Source: Thalassovita taeanensis (GTDB lineage Bacteria > Pseudomonadota > Alphaproteobacteria > Rhodobacterales > Rhodobacteraceae). From it: a stretch of 64,000 bases of DNA. The notes under the pieces are model-generated. The model was not told the origin of the DNA and did not search any database. It saw nothing but the letters and a program-made list of their open reading frames with translations. The translations under genes were made by a program, and so were the position numbers. This document shows, one piece after another, positions 25,556 to 33,709 of this stretch (positions are counted from its first letter, which is position 1; every line of letters starts with the position of its first letter). The DNA lies in the NCBI RefSeq assembly GCF_900110775.1, contig NZ_FOEP01000014.1:44881-108880 (forward strand). Reading direction: 5' to 3'.

Positions 25556-26910
25556 CGCGGACTGATCCGCAACCAGATCCCATCCTTGCCGCGCACCGTA
25601 AGATGCGCCACGGGCATCGCCGGGCGGTCTGCCACCAGATCAAACCGATAGGCCTGCACCAGCATTGCCAGTAACAACGGCCCCTCGACCATGGCAAATC
25701 CGGCTCCGGGGCACACCCGTTGCCCGGCCGAGAACGGCAAAAATGCGTTGCGCAGGCATTCTTTGCCATTCGGTGTGGTGAAACGGGCCGGATCAAAATC
25801 ATCCGGGCGTTCCCACATACGCTCGTGCCGGTGCAAATGCCATGGGCTCAGCACGATCTGACTACCACGCGGCACCGCACGCGCGCGGAACTGCTCTGGG
25901 CAGGCCGCCTCGCGTACCATCATCGGCACTGGCGGATACAGCCGCAGCGTTTCCCGAAATACATCGCGCGTCAGCCTCAACTTCGACATCACTGAAAAGT
26001 CGGGAGTATCCAGGTCGACCGCAGCAACCTCATCCGAAACCTGCGCCTGCCAGTCCGGATACATCGCCAGCATATACAGCGCCCAAGCCAGTGCCGAGGC
26101 GCTGGTTTCATGCCCGGCCAAAAAGAAAATCGCGACCTGATCGACCATTTCTTCGGTATCAAACACATCGCCGGTTTCCGGGTCCGCCGTGGTCATGATT
26201 TTCGTCGCCAGATCATCAGGCGCAGTCCCGGACTGGATCGCCTCCATCCGTTCAGCTGTCAGCTGCGTGATCAGACCGCGAATTTCGCGCGCCGTCTGCC
26301 GGGTTTTGCGCTTGTGAAACCGTGGCACCCAACGCGGCAGCGGAACAAACGCCCCCAAATTCAGCACCGGTTGCGTACGTTGATGTTCGCGGAATGCCCC
26401 GAACACCTGCCCCGCCAGCTGATTTTCGATCGGAATGGAAAACAACGTACGAAAGATCACATCAGCTGCAGCGTGGCTGGCCTCAACCTCTATCTCGACC
26501 GGTTCCCCATTGGCCAGCCGCGCCAACCGCGCTACTGCCGCCTGCCCAGCCTGCCACATCGCCGGAAACGTATCGCGCAACCGCCCGCCCTCAAAGGCCG
26601 GGTCAATGATACGACGCTGGCGTTTCCAGACCGCGCTGTTGGTCACAAATACCGAATTTCCCAGCAAAACCCGCAGCCCCTCGCTAACACGGTTTGATTT
26701 AGGGAAATCGTCAGGCCGCCCCTTCAACACCAATTCGACCAGCGCCGGATCATTGCACAGGAACGAGCGGAAAAACGGCGTGCGAAACTCGGCCATCCAA
26801 GCCCGATACAGTCGCGCCGGTTGGGCCGAGAGAATGTCCTGTCGGAACAACCGCAAATACGACCAGAGCGAGGTTTTCCCCTGCCGCACCGGGGGTTTTG
26901 GCGGCTTCAT
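25552..26910 (-). CDS. Cytochrome P450
   Basis: A 452-residue haem monooxygenase. The I-helix oxygen-activation motif is AGHETSASALAW, the K-helix motif is ETLR, and the haem loop is FSAGQRVCPGAG with the axial Cys. There is no N-terminal anchor helix, so it should be soluble. WKRQRRIIDPAF is the C-helix WxxxR haem-propionate motif. Overall it resembles the CYP4/CYP102-like fatty-acid hydroxylase branch more than the short bacterial P450s, which is an impression. Its start overlaps the hydrolase stop (ATGA), so the two are co-translated. No ferredoxin or reductase partner is in the window. Confidence 0.93.
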   Translation of the reverse strand: MKPPKPPVRQGKTSLWSYLRLFRQDILSAQPARLYRAWMAEFRTPFFRSFLCNDPALVELVLKGRPDDFPKSNRVSEGLRVLLGNSVFVTNSAVWKRQRRIIDPAFEGGRLRDTFPAMWQAGQAAVARLARLANGEPVEIEVEASHAAADVIFRTLFSIPIENQLAGQVFGAFREHQRTQPVLNLGAFVPLPRWVPRFHKRKTRQTAREIRGLITQLTAERMEAIQSGTAPDDLATKIMTTADPETGDVFDTEEMVDQVAIFFLAGHETSASALAWALYMLAMYPDWQAQVSDEVAAVDLDTPDFSVMSKLRLTRDVFRETLRLYPPVPMMVREAACPEQFRARAVPRGSQIVLSPWHLHRHERMWERPDDFDPARFTTPNGKECLRNAFLPFSAGQRVCPGAGFAMVEGPLLLAMLVQAYRFDLVADRPAMPVAHLTVRGKDGIWLRISPR

Positions 26911-28118
26911 GTCGGCTGCACCGACGTAAATTTATTTACTGACGCCTCAATCCGTGATTTCGACGGGGATCGCCCGGCATATCGGTCCGACAGTGTCAGC
27001 GGTCCGGCAGTGATCTGGAAGTAGTCATAATCTCGCGGTCGGTCAAATGCGCAAAGATACTGAAAATGAAGCCGAAAAAACCGCCAGCGCAGTTCAGCCC
27101 AACGCGCGGGGCTCAGCGTTTGGGTAAACGCAGCCGACACCACCAAAGGCCCGCGTTTCGCCGCCGTCGCCACGCCCGACACTGCTACCGGATCGCATAA
27201 GGCAAAGGCACAGCCATCGCCGGGGGCTGTCACGTCAACCCAAGTAAGCTCCTCGGTTTCTGATAAAAACCGAAGATCGGCACGCAACCTGTGCGCCTTG
27301 GGTAAAAACGATACCATCGGCACCACCTGCCCCAACGTGAGCAGATTCAGCGCAGGACCATCCCCCGGCACCTGCCCGGCCCTGATCAGATCCGACAGGA
27401 CCGACACGGCAAGATGCGCCCCTGAGGAATGGCCGACGACCAGAACCTCATCAACATCCGCCGTCAGTGCCTCGGCGATGATCGTGGTGAACTCGACCAT
27501 CCGCGCCTCAAGCTCCGGCGTGTTGGCCCCCATCGAACGCGCGGAATATGCATAATCGTGCATCAGGTAGTAGGCAAAGAACTTGCCGTCGCGCTTGCGG
27601 AACCATTCCAGCACAAAAGGTACAACCGCAAGTCCGGTCCACCCCATCCATGGGTGGATAAGCGCCAAAACCTGACCCAGCCCGAAGGCCACCACCAGCG
27701 CAAGTACAAGCTGCGCCAGCAGAAATACGATAGGATAGAGTGCAGCTATCACTGGCCCCTTGCGCAGCCGCATCAGCCGCCATAACGCCCCCGTGCCAAT
27801 ATAGACCCACGCGGTGCGGATCAGCTGCAGATATGTCGCGGCTATCCCCTGCGCCATGCTGTCACGCACGATGTCGGACCAAACCAGCACTTCAACATCC
27901 GTGTCGGTTGCCCGACCGTCGATCAACGCGGAGACATGCCAGCCATAGGCCCCTTTGGTGGTTTTAGGGCGCAGCGCGATCTCATACCCCGAAATCGCCG
28001 CCTGCTCCGCGCTCTCCTTGCGGTAAAGCTCGCGATATCGGCGCGGATGAATCGGATCATAGCCGGGAATATAAAACACCCGGCGGCGCGAAACCCTGTG
28101 TTGGTTATCTTTGCTCAT
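26907..28118 (-). CDS. Membrane-anchored alpha/beta hydrolase
   Basis: A 403-residue protein with the nucleophile elbow GHSSG at residues 229-233. The N-terminal VFYIPGYDPIHPRRYREL resembles the oxyanion-hole strand of lipases. Two adjacent hydrophobic segments (about 121-150 and 155-171) interrupt the fold before the elbow, so the protein is probably tethered in the inner membrane with the catalytic part facing the cytosol. A His-containing segment suitable as the triad base is not obvious. It overlaps the P450 gene downstream, suggesting an esterase or lipase that supplies or processes the P450 substrate. The start at 28118 follows AGAGGGAGC. Confidence 0.7.
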   Translation of the reverse strand: MSKDNQHRVSRRRVFYIPGYDPIHPRRYRELYRKESAEQAAISGYEIALRPKTTKGAYGWHVSALIDGRATDTDVEVLVWSDIVRDSMAQGIAATYLQLIRTAWVYIGTGALWRLMRLRKGPVIAALYPIVFLLAQLVLALVVAFGLGQVLALIHPWMGWTGLAVVPFVLEWFRKRDGKFFAYYLMHDYAYSARSMGANTPELEARMVEFTTIIAEALTADVDEVLVVGHSSGAHLAVSVLSDLIRAGQVPGDGPALNLLTLGQVVPMVSFLPKAHRLRADLRFLSETEELTWVDVTAPGDGCAFALCDPVAVSGVATAAKRGPLVVSAAFTQTLSPARWAELRWRFFRLHFQYLCAFDRPRDYDYFQITAGPLTLSDRYAGRSPSKSRIEASVNKFTSVQPT

Positions 28119-28168
28119 CTGCTCCCTCTTACGCATAGTTTAGCGCAGATTTGGGGCAGGAACATGAC

Positions 28169-28921
28169 TTATCCGAGCGCGGCCAGTGATGGAAATTTCT
28201 CCAGCAGCCAGTATGAAAATGCCGAAAATCCGCCCGTCAGCATCAACAAGCCGATGGTCCACAGCAAAAGCCCCATCACCCGCTCGATCTGCTCCATATG
28301 GCGCTTCATCCAGCCCATCACCCCGGTAAGCCGCGGCAAAAACGCTGCCACCAACAAAAATGGCACGCCCAGCCCGAACGCATAAACCGCCAGCAGCAAA
28401 GTTCCCCGGGCAACCGACCCTTCCCCGGCCGCTAGCGACAAAATCGCCCCTAGCTGCGGACCAATGCACGGCGTCCAGCCGAACGCAAAGGCCAAGCCCA
28501 GAACATACGCCCCCAAAGCAGACCCGCCCCGGTCGCCCGCATCCAGACGCGCTTCGCGGTCCAGAAACGGAATCCGGTACACCCCAATGAAATGCGCGCC
28601 AAATACCATCACCGACAACCCGGCAATGGTATTGAACCAATCCTGATAGCCCAGAAACACCGCGCCAATGGCCGATGCCGTAAACCCAAGAAACAAAAAT
28701 ACCGTCGACAGACCCATCACGAAAAAGAGTGCAGGCAGAAGAGCCTTGTTTCGCCCGCCCTTCCCTTCGGTCAGGTCGCCCAAAGACACCCCACTCATAT
28801 AGGCCAGATAGGGCGGCACGATGGGCAAAACACAAGGACTGACGAACGAGATAACCCCCGCCATCAGCGCCACGAACATGGCGGGCATCAATCCCGCGTC
28901 GATGATTTCTATTCCGAACAT
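28169..28921 (-). CDS. ccdA: Cytochrome c biogenesis protein CcdA
   Basis: A 250-residue, six-helix membrane thiol-disulfide transporter that carries reducing equivalents from cytoplasmic thioredoxin to the periplasm for haem attachment to cytochrome c apoproteins. The two redox cysteines sit in ISFVSPCVLPIVPPYLAYMS (helix 1) and FGWTPCIGPQLGAIL (helix 4). The N-terminal residues are short and the rest is hydrophobic, as in other CcdA proteins. It is divergent from tusA, 93 bases away, and 50 bases upstream of the hydrolase gene on the same strand. No other cytochrome c assembly genes are nearby. Confidence 0.93.
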   Translation of the reverse strand: MFGIEIIDAGLMPAMFVALMAGVISFVSPCVLPIVPPYLAYMSGVSLGDLTEGKGGRNKALLPALFFVMGLSTVFLFLGFTASAIGAVFLGYQDWFNTIAGLSVMVFGAHFIGVYRIPFLDREARLDAGDRGGSALGAYVLGLAFAFGWTPCIGPQLGAILSLAAGEGSVARGTLLLAVYAFGLGVPFLLVAAFLPRLTGVMGWMKRHMEQIERVMGLLLWTIGLLMLTGGFSAFSYWLLEKFPSLAALG

Positions 28922-29014
28922 AGGCCTTTCTTAGGTGATTGCTGCGGCGGCGTCACCTGACGCATTGTCACAACTTAGTAGACAGCAGTGCGTGCGCCGA
29001 TTACCCACTGCCGC

Positions 29015-29260
29015 ATGAATAGCGAGATCGAAATCGACACCATCGGAATGCTCTGCCCGCTGCCGGTACTCAAGCTGCGTAAGGCACTGCTGTCGGTCCA
29101 GCCAGGCACCGTTGTGCAGCTTTTGGCAGACGACCCCGTGGCCGTGATCGACATTCCCCACTACTGCTCCGAAACCGGGCACACGTTTCTGGGAATGGAA
29201 ACCGCAGACGCGCATCAGATCTTTCGCATCCGCTGCGGCGCGCAATCTCCTCTCACATAA
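29015..29260 (+). CDS. TusA-family sulfurtransferase
   Basis: An 81-residue sulfur-carrier protein. The active-site motif CPLPVLKLRKAL (Cys14) is at the N-terminus, followed by the usual beta-alpha-beta pattern LLADDPVAVIDIPHYC. TusA-like proteins pass persulfide sulfur to tRNA thiolation, molybdenum cofactor or sulfur-oxidation pathways; which applies here is not visible. The start at 29015 puts the motif at its usual place. It is monocistronic, divergent from ccdA, and ends just before a terminator hairpin shared with the convergent rne gene. Confidence 0.88.
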   Translation: MNSEIEIDTIGMLCPLPVLKLRKALLSVQPGTVVQLLADDPVAVIDIPHYCSETGHTFLGMETADAHQIFRIRCGAQSPLT

Positions 29261-29266
29261 CGAAAA

Positions 29267-29290
29267 CGCCGCGCAGAGAACTGCGCGGCG
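29267..29290 (-). terminator. Terminator between rne and tusA
   Basis: Ten-base perfect stem CGCCGCGCAG / CTGCGCGGCG with loop AGAA on the plus strand. Read on the minus strand it is followed by TTTTCG, so it mainly serves rne; on the plus strand it could also stop tusA transcription. Confidence 0.8.
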
Positions 29291-29315
29291 TGATCTTCAA
29301 CAATTGATCCTAGTT

Positions 29316-31973
29316 TTAGCCGCCCAGCGACCACCAACCACGGCGCTTGGGCCTGTTGGGATCTTCAATCTCGACCTCAGGCTCAGCTACGGCTTCTGGC
29401 GGAATTTCGACCGGCGTCACAGGCTCAACCTCAATTGGCGCTTCCGGCACAGGCTCGGATTCTTGCGGCATCTCAGGTTGCACCGGCTCAGGCAGCTCGG
29501 GCGCGGGTTGAGGAACCTCCGGCTGCGCAGGCTCAGGCGACACAGGTTCTTGCTCCGCAACCGGCTCTGCAGATGCCTCGACTTCAGCCGGTTCACGCAC
29601 ATCAGTCGTTGACGTTTCCGTCACCTCTACGGGCGTTTCCTGCTCGGCTGCCTGAGGCTCGACTGGGGTTTCAGCCTCAACCGCCTTGTCGGCCTTGGGC
29701 TTTGTGCTGCGGCTTCTCGAACGAGTTGACGGCTTTTTGGCCGCCTCTTCATCCGTGTCAGCCTCGGTCGCATCTTCGACAGCGTCTTCCGAGCTTTCGC
29801 CCTCGGACTCTGCATCGTATCCTTCCGAAGATTTCGACCGGCTCCGCCGACGCCGACGACGGCGCTTTTTGGGCTTGTTGTCCTCTTCAGAGGTCTCAAT
29901 CACGGCGACCGCCTCGACCTCATCTTCTTCTTCGACAGAGGCTTCGTCGACCTGATCCATCAGGGTGGTATCAACCGACACAACCGGCATTGGCTGTTCA
30001 ATCACCACACGGGTCGCGGTCTTGAACTTCTCGAGCGAAAAATCCGGGCTGATCAGCATCGGATCACCTTCGACCCGCACCGACAAACCATAGCGGCCTT
30101 CGATCTGCGCCACATGCTCGCGCTTCTGATTCATAATAAAGTTGGCGATCCCCACTGGGCATTTCACCAGAACCTCGCGCGAACGGCGACGCACGCCTTC
30201 CTCTTCGATCTGACGCAGGATTGACAGCGCTAGATTGTCATCCGACCGGATCAAGCCGGTCCCATGACAGGCCGGGCACGGCTGAGTCGTCGCCTCGATC
30301 ATGCCAGGGCGCAGACGCTGGCGCGACATTTCCAACAAACCAAAGCCGGAAATCCGGCCGATCTGAATGCGCGCACGGTCAGTTTTCAGCTTGTCTTTGA
30401 TCTTTTTCTCGACGGCGGCATTGTTGCGCCGATCATCCATGTCGATAAAGTCGATCACGATCAGGCCAGCAAGGTCGCGCAGACGCAGTTGGCGGGCCAC
30501 CTCCTCGGCAGCCTCCAAGTTGGTCTTGGTCGCGGTTTCCTCGATCGAGCCTTCTTTCGTGGCCCGGCCAGAGTTCACGTCAATCGCCACCAGCGCTTCA
30601 GTCACGCCGATCACGATATAGCCGCCGGATTTCAGCTGCACCGTCGGATTGAACATGCTGCTCAGATAGCTTTCGACCTGATATCGCGCGAACAACGGCA
30701 TCGACTCGCGGTAATGTTTCACATTTACCGCGTGCGACGGCATGATCATCTTCATGAAGTCTTTGGCAATGCGGTACCCGCGCTCGCCTTCAACAAACAC
30801 CTCGTCGATGTCACGATTATACAAATCGCGGATCGAGCGTTTTATCAGATCGCCCTCTTCGTAAATCTTCGCAGGTGCGATCGAATCCAGCGTCAGCTTG
30901 CGGATCTGCTCCCACAGCCGGAAGAGATATTCATAGTCGCGCTTGATCTCGGCCTTGGTGCGCTTGGCCCCCGCTGTGCGAATAATCAGCCCCGCACCGC
31001 TCGGCACGTCGATCTCGCCCGCGATTTCCTTCAGCTTCTTGCGGTCCACAGCGTTGGTAATCTTACGCGAAATGCCGCCCCCGCGTGCGGTGTTGGGCAT
31101 CAACACGCAATACCGGCCTGCCAAGCTCAGATAAGTGGTCAGCGCCGCACCTTTGTTGCCGCGCTCTTCCTTTACGACCTGCACCAGCAGGATCTGACGC
31201 ACTTTGATAACTTCTTGAATCTTATAGCGGCGCGGACGTGGTTTGCGCACCGGACGGATATCTTCGGCATCGTCGTCATCCGAAACGGATTCGATGCTGT
31301 CGTCCTTGTCCATTGCCTCGACCGTACCAAGGTCGGTGCCATTGTCTTTATCACCTTCCGCAGGCTCGGTCTCTGGGGCTTTGGCCTCTGTCGTTACTAT
31401 GACGGTGGCCTCTACTGTGGTCTCGTCCGTCGGCTCTTCGACCGGTGTTTCCGCAACCGTTTCCATCGGAGAGGTGCCTTCAGGCGTTGCCTCGTCCTCC
31501 AGATCGATTGTCTCCATCCCCGAGATTTCAGACCCCGAATTTTCCGGGCTACTCACCTCTTTGGTGGCTGTCGCATCCTTCGATCGTGTGGATTCGGCCC
31601 GCGACCGCGACGATGACGGACGACGCGACCGGGACGAGCGCTTGGGCTTTTCTTCATCATCCTCTTCAGCGCGCTGAGCCTCGGCATATGCGCGCTCTTC
31701 TTCCATCAGGGCTTCACGGTCCGCGACCGGAATCTGATAGTAATCGGGATGAATTTCCGAGAACGCCAGAAAACCATGCCGGTTTCCGCCGTAATCCACA
31801 AACGCCGCTTGCAGCGAGGGTTCAACCCGCGTGACCTTTGCCAGATAGATATTGCCAGCTAGCTGGCGTTTATTTTCTGATTCAAAATCGAATTCCTCGA
31901 CTTTGTTTCCATCAACCACAACGACGCGAGTTTCCTCGGCGTGGGTGGCGTCGATAAGCATTTTCTTTGCCAT
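29316..31973 (-). CDS. rne: Ribonuclease E
   Basis: An 885-residue endoribonuclease, core of the RNA degradosome. It starts KKMLIDATHAEETRVVV, then an S1 domain split by an acidic, Ser/Glu-rich insertion of about 160 residues (about 95-255). The catalytic part shows AIDVNSGRA and IVIDFIDMDDRRN with the metal-binding aspartates, and the zinc-link CPACHGTG. The C-terminal 230 residues are disordered, with arginine clusters (KKRRRRRRRSRSKS) for RNA binding and Pro/Glu repeats. It ends KRRGWWSLGG: a GWW motif binds PNPase in Caulobacter RNase E. A hairpin terminator follows. Confidence 0.95.
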   Translation of the reverse strand: MAKKMLIDATHAEETRVVVVDGNKVEEFDFESENKRQLAGNIYLAKVTRVEPSLQAAFVDYGGNRHGFLAFSEIHPDYYQIPVADREALMEEERAYAEAQRAEEDDEEKPKRSSRSRRPSSSRSRAESTRSKDATATKEVSSPENSGSEISGMETIDLEDEATPEGTSPMETVAETPVEEPTDETTVEATVIVTTEAKAPETEPAEGDKDNGTDLGTVEAMDKDDSIESVSDDDDAEDIRPVRKPRPRRYKIQEVIKVRQILLVQVVKEERGNKGAALTTYLSLAGRYCVLMPNTARGGGISRKITNAVDRKKLKEIAGEIDVPSGAGLIIRTAGAKRTKAEIKRDYEYLFRLWEQIRKLTLDSIAPAKIYEEGDLIKRSIRDLYNRDIDEVFVEGERGYRIAKDFMKMIMPSHAVNVKHYRESMPLFARYQVESYLSSMFNPTVQLKSGGYIVIGVTEALVAIDVNSGRATKEGSIEETATKTNLEAAEEVARQLRLRDLAGLIVIDFIDMDDRRNNAAVEKKIKDKLKTDRARIQIGRISGFGLLEMSRQRLRPGMIEATTQPCPACHGTGLIRSDDNLALSILRQIEEEGVRRRSREVLVKCPVGIANFIMNQKREHVAQIEGRYGLSVRVEGDPMLISPDFSLEKFKTATRVVIEQPMPVVSVDTTLMDQVDEASVEEEDEVEAVAVIETSEEDNKPKKRRRRRRRSRSKSSEGYDAESEGESSEDAVEDATEADTDEEAAKKPSTRSRSRSTKPKADKAVEAETPVEPQAAEQETPVEVTETSTTDVREPAEVEASAEPVAEQEPVSPEPAQPEVPQPAPELPEPVQPEMPQESEPVPEAPIEVEPVTPVEIPPEAVAEPEVEIEDPNRPKRRGWWSLGG

Positions 31974-32368
31974 GTTGTCCGTCTGCATCGCGGCAAAACC
32001 CCCTGACCCGGAGGGCGGGGGCGTTGCGGCAGATGTCTGATATGGGCGAGTGCGGACGCGCGGCAGGGCAAGCTGATCTCAGCCCCTGCTCTCACTTTTG
32101 GTGATGTCGCGCGCCTCATCGCGTTTCTTCTCCGACGTTACCCAATAGCGGGAACGCCCATTCAAGGCCCGCGTTCTTTCTTGGAAACGTCGGGCAATTT
32201 TCGCGGCCCTGTTTTCAGGAACCAATCGGTCTGCCCAGACGTGCCGGTTTTTTTGTCCTACACATGTCTGAAACAGCGAAACTCACGCGGCGGACGCCGA
32301 TTAAGCGCCTCTTGCCGTTCTTTTACCATAATGGCAGGAGCGCGCCGATGACAATGGGGAAAATTCCC
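31974..32368 (-). promoter_or_regulatory. Long 5' region of rne with an out-of-frame upstream ORF
   Basis: About 395 bases between dctD and rne. RNase E genes often carry long leaders used for autoregulation, and this size fits. A minus-strand ORF of 86 codons starts at 32119 with GGAGAAG eight bases upstream and runs through the rne start in another frame to 31859. The region also contains AAAACCGGCACG near 32250 and GC-rich stretches, but I could not assign a promoter. No other gene is seen. Confidence 0.35.
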
Positions 32369-33703
32369 TCATAGGTAATCTGAGCGCTGCAATCCGTATT
32401 TGGCCATCTTTTCATTCAGGGTTCGACGCGGCAGGCACAACTCGTCCATCACATTGGCAATCGAGCCTTTGTGGCGCCGCATCGTGTTGTCGATCAGCAT
32501 CCGTTCGAACGCCTCGACATATTCCTTCAACGGCTTGCCTTCGGTGGTCATCACCTGCTGCATGTCGTCGTGATCGGTCATCAGCAACGAGGTGATTGTG
32601 CCGCTGCCACGGCGCGATTGCAGCACCGCGCGTTCGGCCACATTGATCAGCTGCCGCACATTGCCCGGCCAAGGGGCCTGCAACAACTGTGCTGCTTCCT
32701 GCGCACTGACTTTGGGCGCGTCACAGCCGTATTCCTCGGAAAACTGTTCGGACAGGCGGGTAAACAGCGTCAGAATATCCTCGCCGCGCTGGCGCAGCGG
32801 CGGCAGCGTGATCCGCAGCGCCGCCAAGCGGTAAAACAGATCGGGGCGCAACGCGTCCTCGATCGTGCGGTTCTGCTCTTGCAGGTTACAAATTGCCACG
32901 ATCCGGGTTTCTGCGGGTGTGCCCTGTTCGTTGATCAGCCCCAGCAGACGCGCCTGAAGGCTATCTGACAGCGCCTCGATATCCTCCAGCACCAACGTAC
33001 CGCCTCGCGCTTCCTCGACCGCAGGCAAGCGGCTGTCTTCGGGCATCATCGGGCCGAACAGACGTTTGGCCAGCGCATCTTCATCCCAAGCAGCACAAGA
33101 TAGCAGCACAAACTTTTTGCCCGCCCGCGCGCCCACGGCGTGAAGTGCGTGCGCCACCAACGTCTTGCCGGTTCCGGTTTCACCATCGATCAGAACATGG
33201 CCATCCGCCTGCCCCAGATCCAGAATATCTTCTTTCAGCCGCTCCATGACCGGGCTCGACCCGATCAGCTTTTTCATCAACTGCCCGCCATCAGATAGCT
33301 CACGCCGCAGCGCCCGGTTGTCCAACGTCAGGCGCCGGGTGTTGGTGGCCTTTTTGGCCAATTCGGTCATCCGGTCCGGGTTGAACGGCTTTTCCAAAAA
33401 ATCGAACGCACCCACGCGCATTGCCTCGACCGCCATCGGCACATCACCGTGCCCGGTGATCATGATCACGGGCAAGGCGCTGTCGCTGCCCATCAACTTC
33501 TTCAGGAACTGCATCCCATCCATGCCCGGCATCTTGATATCGGAAATCACGATGCCCGGATAATCTGGCCCCAACGCCTTCAGTGCATCCTCGGCGCTGG
33601 CAAAGGTTTCGGTGTCGTATCCTGACAGCGCCAGCCATTGGCTGATTGACTGCCGCATATCCTGCTCATCGTCCACGATGGCGATCTTCATCACCTTCGA
33701 CAT
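32369..33703 (-). CDS. dctD: DctD-like response regulator lacking GAFTGA
   Basis: A 444-residue NtrC-type regulator. The receiver domain (1-120) has phosphorylation site Asp55 in VISDIKMPG. The AAA domain has Walker A GETGTGKT (174-181) and a degenerate Walker B LVLEDIE (237-243). Between LFG (215-217) and ARGGTL, where sigma-54 activators carry GAFTGA in loop 1, there is only PMMPEDSRLPAVEE. A FIS-type helix-turn-helix (GSIANVMDELCLPRRTLNEK) ends the protein. The missing loop argues against sigma-54 activation, as in Rhodobacter capsulatus NtrC, which works with sigma-70. It is six bases downstream of dctB and likely controls C4-dicarboxylate uptake. Confidence 0.88.
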   Translation of the reverse strand: MSKVMKIAIVDDEQDMRQSISQWLALSGYDTETFASAEDALKALGPDYPGIVISDIKMPGMDGMQFLKKLMGSDSALPVIMITGHGDVPMAVEAMRVGAFDFLEKPFNPDRMTELAKKATNTRRLTLDNRALRRELSDGGQLMKKLIGSSPVMERLKEDILDLGQADGHVLIDGETGTGKTLVAHALHAVGARAGKKFVLLSCAAWDEDALAKRLFGPMMPEDSRLPAVEEARGGTLVLEDIEALSDSLQARLLGLINEQGTPAETRIVAICNLQEQNRTIEDALRPDLFYRLAALRITLPPLRQRGEDILTLFTRLSEQFSEEYGCDAPKVSAQEAAQLLQAPWPGNVRQLINVAERAVLQSRRGSGTITSLLMTDHDDMQQVMTTEGKPLKEYVEAFERMLIDNTMRRHKGSIANVMDELCLPRRTLNEKMAKYGLQRSDYL

Positions 33704-33709
33704 GGCTTG

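Noticed and set aside
30264..31616. A 450-codon open frame antisense to rne
   Set aside because: It mirrors the GC-rich codon pattern of rne, shows no family motifs and has a His/Arg-rich composition typical of antisense frames.
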